Origin: Pseudochrobactrum kiredjianiae
Lineage (GTDB): Bacteria; Pseudomonadota; Alphaproteobacteria; Rhizobiales; Rhizobiaceae
Direction of reading: 5' to 3'
Length of the DNA: 64,000 nucleotides
Assembly (NCBI RefSeq): GCF_030362795.1
Contig: NZ_JAUCBM010000001.1
Span: 558,001 to 622,000, forward strand
The notes beneath the pieces were generated by a model. That model made no database searches. It saw only the letters and a program-made list of their open reading frames with translations, and was not told the origin of the DNA. Shown piece by piece: positions 60,261 through 64,000 of the stretch. The first letter of the stretch is position 1, and every line of letters starts with the position of its first letter. The position numbers and the translations under genes were made by a program.

Positions 60261-61415
60261 ATGACACGTGACACGCGCCCTTCCGATATCGTTTTTAAAA
60301 ATGCCCGCATCATCCTTGAGGATGAAGTTATCACCGGTACAATCCAGATCCGTGACGGAAAAATCGCTGATATCAGCGCTGGCAATGGCATAAGCGGTGA
60401 AGATTTTGGCGGCGATTATCTGATGCCGGGTGTTGTGGAGCTGCATACCGATCATCTTGAACATCATTATGCACCGCGCCCTAAAGTCCGCTGGAACGCA
60501 GATGCAGCATTGATGGCGCATGATGCACAGATCGCGGCTTCGGGTATCACCACAGTGTTTGACGCTTTGCGCGTTGGTCTGGACGGGGACACCGATATTA
60601 ACTCAGATGATATGGTGCTTCTTGCCGATGCAATTGCCGATGGTCAGAAAAACGGACGACTGCGCGCAGACCACTATCTGCATTTGCGCTGCGAAGTATC
60701 TTCGCCGAATTGCCTCGATGCGTTTGAATTATTTGAGCATAACCCGCAGGTGAAAATTGCTTCCCTGATGGATCATGCACCGGGGCAACGTCAGTTCGCC
60801 AGCCTTGAAGCCTATAAGACCTATTATATGGGCAAACAGAAAATGACACAGGCCGAGTTTGATGCGTTCTGTGATCGTCGCGTGGCGGAATCTGTGTCTC
60901 ATGCAGATCGTTTCCGTAAAGAAATTGCTGCCCGTTGTCAGGCCAAGGGCATTTCTCTGGCCAGCCATGATGATGCGACACTTGCTCATGTGGATGAGGC
61001 GATTGAGCAGGGCATTCATGTGGCAGAGTTCCCGACAACGTTGGAAGCTGCCAAAGCCTCCAAAGAAGCAGGTATGGCTGTTTTGATGGGCGCACCGAAT
61101 ATTGTGCGTGGTTCTTCGCATTCCGGCAATGTCTCGGCACGTGATTTGGCTTCTGCCGGTCATCTGGATATTCTGTCGTCCGACTATATTCCTTTCAGCT
61201 TGATACAGGCGGTTTACACACTGCCGCAATTGGTGGATGGCTATACGCTGCCGCAGGCGATCAATCTGGTAACACGCAATCCGGCCAAAGCGGTTGGTTT
61301 TGCAGATCGCGGAACACTTGCATCGGGCAAGCGGGCTGATATGGTTCGCGTTCATATGCAAAATGCGATACCGGTGGTACGTTCAGTATGGCGGGAAGGG
61401 CAGCGCGTACTCTAA
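60261..61415 (+). CDS. phnM: PhnM, ribose 1-methylphosphonate 5-triphosphate diphosphatase
   Basis: A 384-residue amidohydrolase that removes pyrophosphate from the ribose phosphonate triphosphate before PhnJ acts. Metal motifs are LMPGVVELHTDHLEHHYAPRP near 55-75, the carboxylate segment LMDHAPGQRQF and the SHDDAT segment; the terminal RGTLASGKRADMVRV is typical of the clan. The gene is 115 bases downstream of phnE2 with a hairpin between. Confidence 0.95.
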   Translation: MTRDTRPSDIVFKNARIILEDEVITGTIQIRDGKIADISAGNGISGEDFGGDYLMPGVVELHTDHLEHHYAPRPKVRWNADAALMAHDAQIAASGITTVFDALRVGLDGDTDINSDDMVLLADAIADGQKNGRLRADHYLHLRCEVSSPNCLDAFELFEHNPQVKIASLMDHAPGQRQFASLEAYKTYYMGKQKMTQAEFDAFCDRRVAESVSHADRFRKEIAARCQAKGISLASHDDATLAHVDEAIEQGIHVAEFPTTLEAAKASKEAGMAVLMGAPNIVRGSSHSGNVSARDLASAGHLDILSSDYIPFSLIQAVYTLPQLVDGYTLPQAINLVTRNPAKAVGFADRGTLASGKRADMVRVHMQNAIPVVRSVWREGQRVL

Positions 61416-61441
61416 GTGCGGTTGCAATGTTGAGTGACGGA

Positions 61442-62002
61442 ATGAGTGAAATGACCGGTATTTTTGTTGCCGTTGTGGGACCGAGCGGTGCGGGCAAAGA
61501 CACAATCATTGATTATGCACGCACGCATTTGCCACAGGATGGCAGCTATCATTTTGTGCGTCGCGTGGTAACCCGCGATGCGGATAGTAATACGGAAGAT
61601 CATGATACATTGTCGGAAGCCGATTTTCTGAAAGCAATTGAGCAGTCAGAATTCTGTATGCACTGGCAGGCGCATGGTCTGTATTATGGCCTGCCTGCTT
61701 CCGTGGAGAAGGTGCTTGAAAACGGCGGCGTGGTAATCGCCAATCTGTCGCGAAAAGTGCTGCCGCAACTGGCTGAGCGTTTCCCTCATGTCGCGATTGC
61801 CCATATTACCGCTCGTCCTGAAGTGCTGGCACAACGTCTTGCATCACGCGGGCGCGAAACTGAAGACTCCATTGCATTACGTTTGCAACGTCAGCAGCCG
61901 GTGGAGGCAGGTAATCTGCCGCTCTGGACGATTGATAATTCCGGTGAAGTGTCGGATGCCGGTGATGCTTTCACCGCGCGTCTCAAAGCTTGCCAGTCCT
62001 GA
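61442..62002 (+). CDS. phnN: PhnN, ribose 1,5-bisphosphate phosphokinase
   Basis: A guanylate-kinase-like enzyme of about 186 residues that makes phosphoribosyl pyrophosphate from ribose 1,5-bisphosphate. Walker A is VGPSGAGKDT near residue 12-20; VRRVVTRDADSN and HWQAHGLYYGLP follow the family. The start is uncertain: ATG at 61442 or 61451, both after GACGGA. Last gene of the phn region, 26 bases after phnM, closed by a shared terminator. Confidence 0.9.
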   Translation: MSEMTGIFVAVVGPSGAGKDTIIDYARTHLPQDGSYHFVRRVVTRDADSNTEDHDTLSEADFLKAIEQSEFCMHWQAHGLYYGLPASVEKVLENGGVVIANLSRKVLPQLAERFPHVAIAHITARPEVLAQRLASRGRETEDSIALRLQRQQPVEAGNLPLWTIDNSGEVSDAGDAFTARLKACQS

Positions 62003-62023
62003 ACGGATACATTGACATAAAAT

Positions 62024-62060
62024 AAAAGAGGCGATGCCGGGTTGCGTTATCGCCTCTTTT
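62024..62060. terminator. Bidirectional terminator between phnN and ccoS
   Basis: AAAAGAGGCGAT (62024-62035), a 13-nt loop and ATCGCCTCTTTT (62049-62060). T runs follow on both strands; it abuts the ccoS stop codon. Confidence 0.93.
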
Positions 62061-62228
62061 TTATGATTTTTCCTGCGCTGGCCTGTCATCATCATCCGGC
62101 AGGAAAATCCGGTTGGCAGCACCATCCATATCCTCATATTGCCCGCTTTTCAGCGACCACAGAAAAGCCGCGAGCCACATACCGCCTAAAAACAAGGCGA
62201 TGGGAATAAGGAAGATCAAGATATTCAT
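62061..62228 (-). CDS. ccoS: CcoS, cbb3 oxidase assembly protein
   Basis: A 55-residue protein, MNILIFLIPIALFLGGMWLAAFLWSLKSGQYEDMDGAANRIFLPDDD and so on. One membrane helix is followed by the CcoS signature SGQYEDMDGAANRIL, here with RIFLPDDDD. It is needed for placing haem b and copper in CcoN of the cbb3-type oxidase. It begins 4 bases after the ccoI stop, so it is translated with it. The region upstream, outside the window, should hold ccoH and ccoG. Confidence 0.92.
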   Translation of the reverse strand: MNILIFLIPIALFLGGMWLAAFLWSLKSGQYEDMDGAANRIFLPDDDDRPAQEKS

Positions 62229-62232
62229 ATAT

Positions 62233-64000
62233 TCAAGCCTTTTGACGCTTGAGCAGGCTTAAAGGAGAGACCGCTTTAGGGTCTTTCTTCTTGCCCGCTT
62301 TCAGGCGAAGCGCGTTGCTGACCACGAGGATCGAAGACAGCGACATAGACAGCGCCGCAATCAAAGGCGTGACATAGCCGAACAACGCAATGGGTACGGC
62401 GATGATATTATAGATCAGCGACAAAGCAAAGTTCTGACGGATCAGTTTGCCAGCCTCGCGGGAAATTGCCACTGCCAGTGGTACAGCTTTCAGGCTGTCA
62501 TGCAGGAAGACGAAATCCGCAGCATTACGACCGATATCCGCAGCCGTTGCCGGTGCCATAGAAACATAAGCGGACATCAATGCCGGAGCATCATTCAGCC
62601 CGTCGCCGACCATCAATACCTTATGGCCTTCATTGGTACGCTCGGTCACCAGTTCCGATTTATGCGCAGGCAGAATTTCCGCACGATATTTCTCAATACC
62701 CAATTGACGAGCCAGAGTCTTGACGGCCTGTTCTTTATCGCCGGAGAGAATTTCCACACTGAGTTTTTCGTCTTTCAGCGCCTGCACAGAGCGGGCGGCA
62801 TCATCACGCGGGCTGTCTTCAAAACGGAATGCCTCAAGCAGGCTGCCATTGCGGCTCAGAACAGTTTCCGTGCCAGTGTTGGCGGTGTCTTGTGGATTGT
62901 CTGCAACAGCCCAGTCGCGGCGACCAAGACGGTAAATATCTTTGCCCATACGCGCTTCGATACCGGCGCCGCTCACTTCTTCAATCAGATCAAAACGGAT
63001 GTTTTTTGCCGGATTGGTAAAAGCGGTCAATGCACGCGACAGCGGGTGGCGGGAATAGAGTGCCAGTTCTGCGGCCAGCTCAAGCGCATTTTGGTCAAGA
63101 GCGCCGCGCTCAATCAGCTGCGGCTGACCGAGAGTCAGTGTGCCGGTCTTGTCAAACATCACACTGTCAATCTCAGCCATGCGCTCCATAGCGGAGCCGT
63201 CTTTGACCATGATGCCGTTTTCAAACAGACGACGTGCGGCTACAACCTGCACAATCGGCACAGCCAAAGCCAGGGCGCACGGACAGGTGATAATCAGTGT
63301 GGTAATGGCAACGTAAGTGGACTTGTACCAGTCGCCGGTGAAATAGAACCAGACGACAAAAGCCAGAAATGCAGTGGTATGCACAAGCGGCACATAAAGG
63401 GCGGAAGCACGGTCGGCCAATTGGCGATAACGGGCGCGGCCACCCTCAGCCGCATCCATCAGACGTACCATTTCCGAGAGGAAAGAATTGTCGGCGGAAG
63501 CAGTCGCTTTAATGGTCAGCGGTGCGGTCAGGTTCATCGTACCAGCGCGGATTTTGGAGCCTTGCGTCACCGGAACCGGCACACTTTCACCGGTGGCAAT
63601 CGAGCAATCGAGATCGGAGCGGCCGCTTTCAACAACAGCATCGACCGGCACGCGTTCACCAACCGCCAGAATAATCCGCATGGAGGGGCGAATATCGCCG
63701 ATCGGCAGGAAATTATGCTGGTTATCATCACCTATCACCACAGCGCCGCGTGCCGCCAGCTGGCTTAAACCTTTCACGGCAGAGCGTGCGCGTTCACGCA
63801 TCACGTGATCCAGCGTGCGCCCGATCAGCAGAAAAAACAGCAATGTCGCTGAAGCATCAAAATAGGCATGCTGACCGGAATTGAGTGTTTCATACACACT
63901 CATACCAAAGGCCAAAGTGATCGCCAGCGAGATCGGCACGTCCATATTGGTGCGGCCGTGTTTCATTGCATTCCATGCGGACATATAGAAAATACGGCCG
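62233..64000 (-). CDS. ccoI: CcoI/FixI copper-exporting P-type ATPase, 5' end outside the window
   Basis: The last 589 residues of a P1B-type ATPase. The frame is open to the edge, reading GRIFYMSAWNAMKHGRTNMDVPISLA, so the N-terminal metal-binding domain is missing here. Present are the CPC ion-path motif (TCPCALALAVP), the phosphorylation Asp in MFDKTGTLTLGQ, the ATP site (SRHPLSRA) and MVGDGLNDAPAL. It supplies copper for the cbb3 oxidase and is part of ccoGHIS. No internal break. An apparent start at 63984 is not the true one. Confidence 0.95.
   Translation of the reverse strand, partial: GRIFYMSAWNAMKHGRTNMDVPISLAITLAFGMSVYETLNSGQHAYFDASATLLFFLLIGRTLDHVMRERARSAVKGLSQLAARGAVVIGDDNQHNFLPIGDIRPSMRIILAVGERVPVDAVVESGRSDLDCSIATGESVPVPVTQGSKIRAGTMNLTAPLTIKATASADNSFLSEMVRLMDAAEGGRARYRQLADRASALYVPLVHTTAFLAFVVWFYFTGDWYKSTYVAITTLIITCPCALALAVPIVQVVAARRLFENGIMVKDGSAMERMAEIDSVMFDKTGTLTLGQPQLIERGALDQNALELAAELALYSRHPLSRALTAFTNPAKNIRFDLIEEVSGAGIEARMGKDIYRLGRRDWAVADNPQDTANTGTETVLSRNGSLLEAFRFEDSPRDDAARSVQALKDEKLSVEILSGDKEQAVKTLARQLGIEKYRAEILPAHKSELVTERTNEGHKVLMVGDGLNDAPALMSAYVSMAPATAADIGRNAADFVFLHDSLKAVPLAVAISREAGKLIRQNFALSLIYNIIAVPIALFGYVTPLIAALSMSLSSILVVSNALRLKAGKKKDPKAVSPLSLLKRQKA

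Overview
The window reads as chromosomal DNA of a Brucellaceae-type alphaproteobacterium (Hyphomicrobiales). The pointers are an alpha-r14-type small RNA with three anti-Shine-Dalgarno loops, a TGA-N9-TCA iron box typical of RirA control, a Brucella/Ochrobactrum-type porin (Porin_2), Rhizobiales-type intergenic hairpin repeats, a tct system with its own two-component regulator, and a carbon-phosphorus lyase region with two phnE genes next to ccoI-ccoS. G+C is moderate by eye, lower than I would expect for Brucella itself, so a relative such as Pseudochrobactrum or Paenochrobactrum is possible. That placement is inference. I see no phage, transposase, CRISPR array, tRNA or rRNA.

Layout. 0-3 kb: a 55-residue membrane protein, an sRNA of the NfeR1/alpha-r14 kind, a HAD phosphatase and an XdhC-type protein. 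3-12 kb: an Lrp regulator divergent from a three-domain fusion (kinase, M23-like, aminotransferase), then a minus-strand respiratory block: D-lactate dehydrogenase, a cytochrome c, a GMC dehydrogenase with its Tat-exported small subunit, and glyoxalase I. These fit methylglyoxal, D-lactate and polyol or aldose oxidation. 12-20 kb: a ribbon-helix-helix protein, a YdiJ-type FAD/Fe-S dehydrogenase, an L,D-transpeptidase, a structured leader in front of a TerC/DUF475 membrane protein, a MATE pump and a DppA-type D-aminopeptidase. 20-27 kb: tctCBA tricarboxylate uptake, divergent from tctDE, with an extra periplasmic binding protein in between.

27-40 kb: an ABC exporter, a porin gene broken by one stop codon, an EamA/TetR/DoxX operon, a ModE-like regulator, an XRE-cupin regulator divergent from an omega-aminotransferase, a purine nucleoside permease, and a FecI-FecR-TonB receptor set with a RirA-type box. 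40-49 kb: a pyridoxamine-pyruvate aminotransferase-like gene leading a complete peptide-type ABC importer, then LysR and an MFS pump. 49-62 kb: phnF, phnGHIJKL plus a hexapeptide transferase, then phnC, phnD, two phnE, phnM and phnN. Together these import and break down phosphonates. A near-consensus PHO box and three PhnF-like half-sites lie in front of phnG. The right edge holds ccoS and a truncated ccoI, used for cbb3 oxidase assembly.

Other signals: a 105-bp two-hairpin element is present in two opposed copies 17 kb apart with four differences. A second repeat family (near 2.9 and 56.5 kb) shows paired compensatory changes in its stem. Several operators or hairpins are unusually symmetrical, above all a 39-bp nested dyad between the tct binding protein and tctD.
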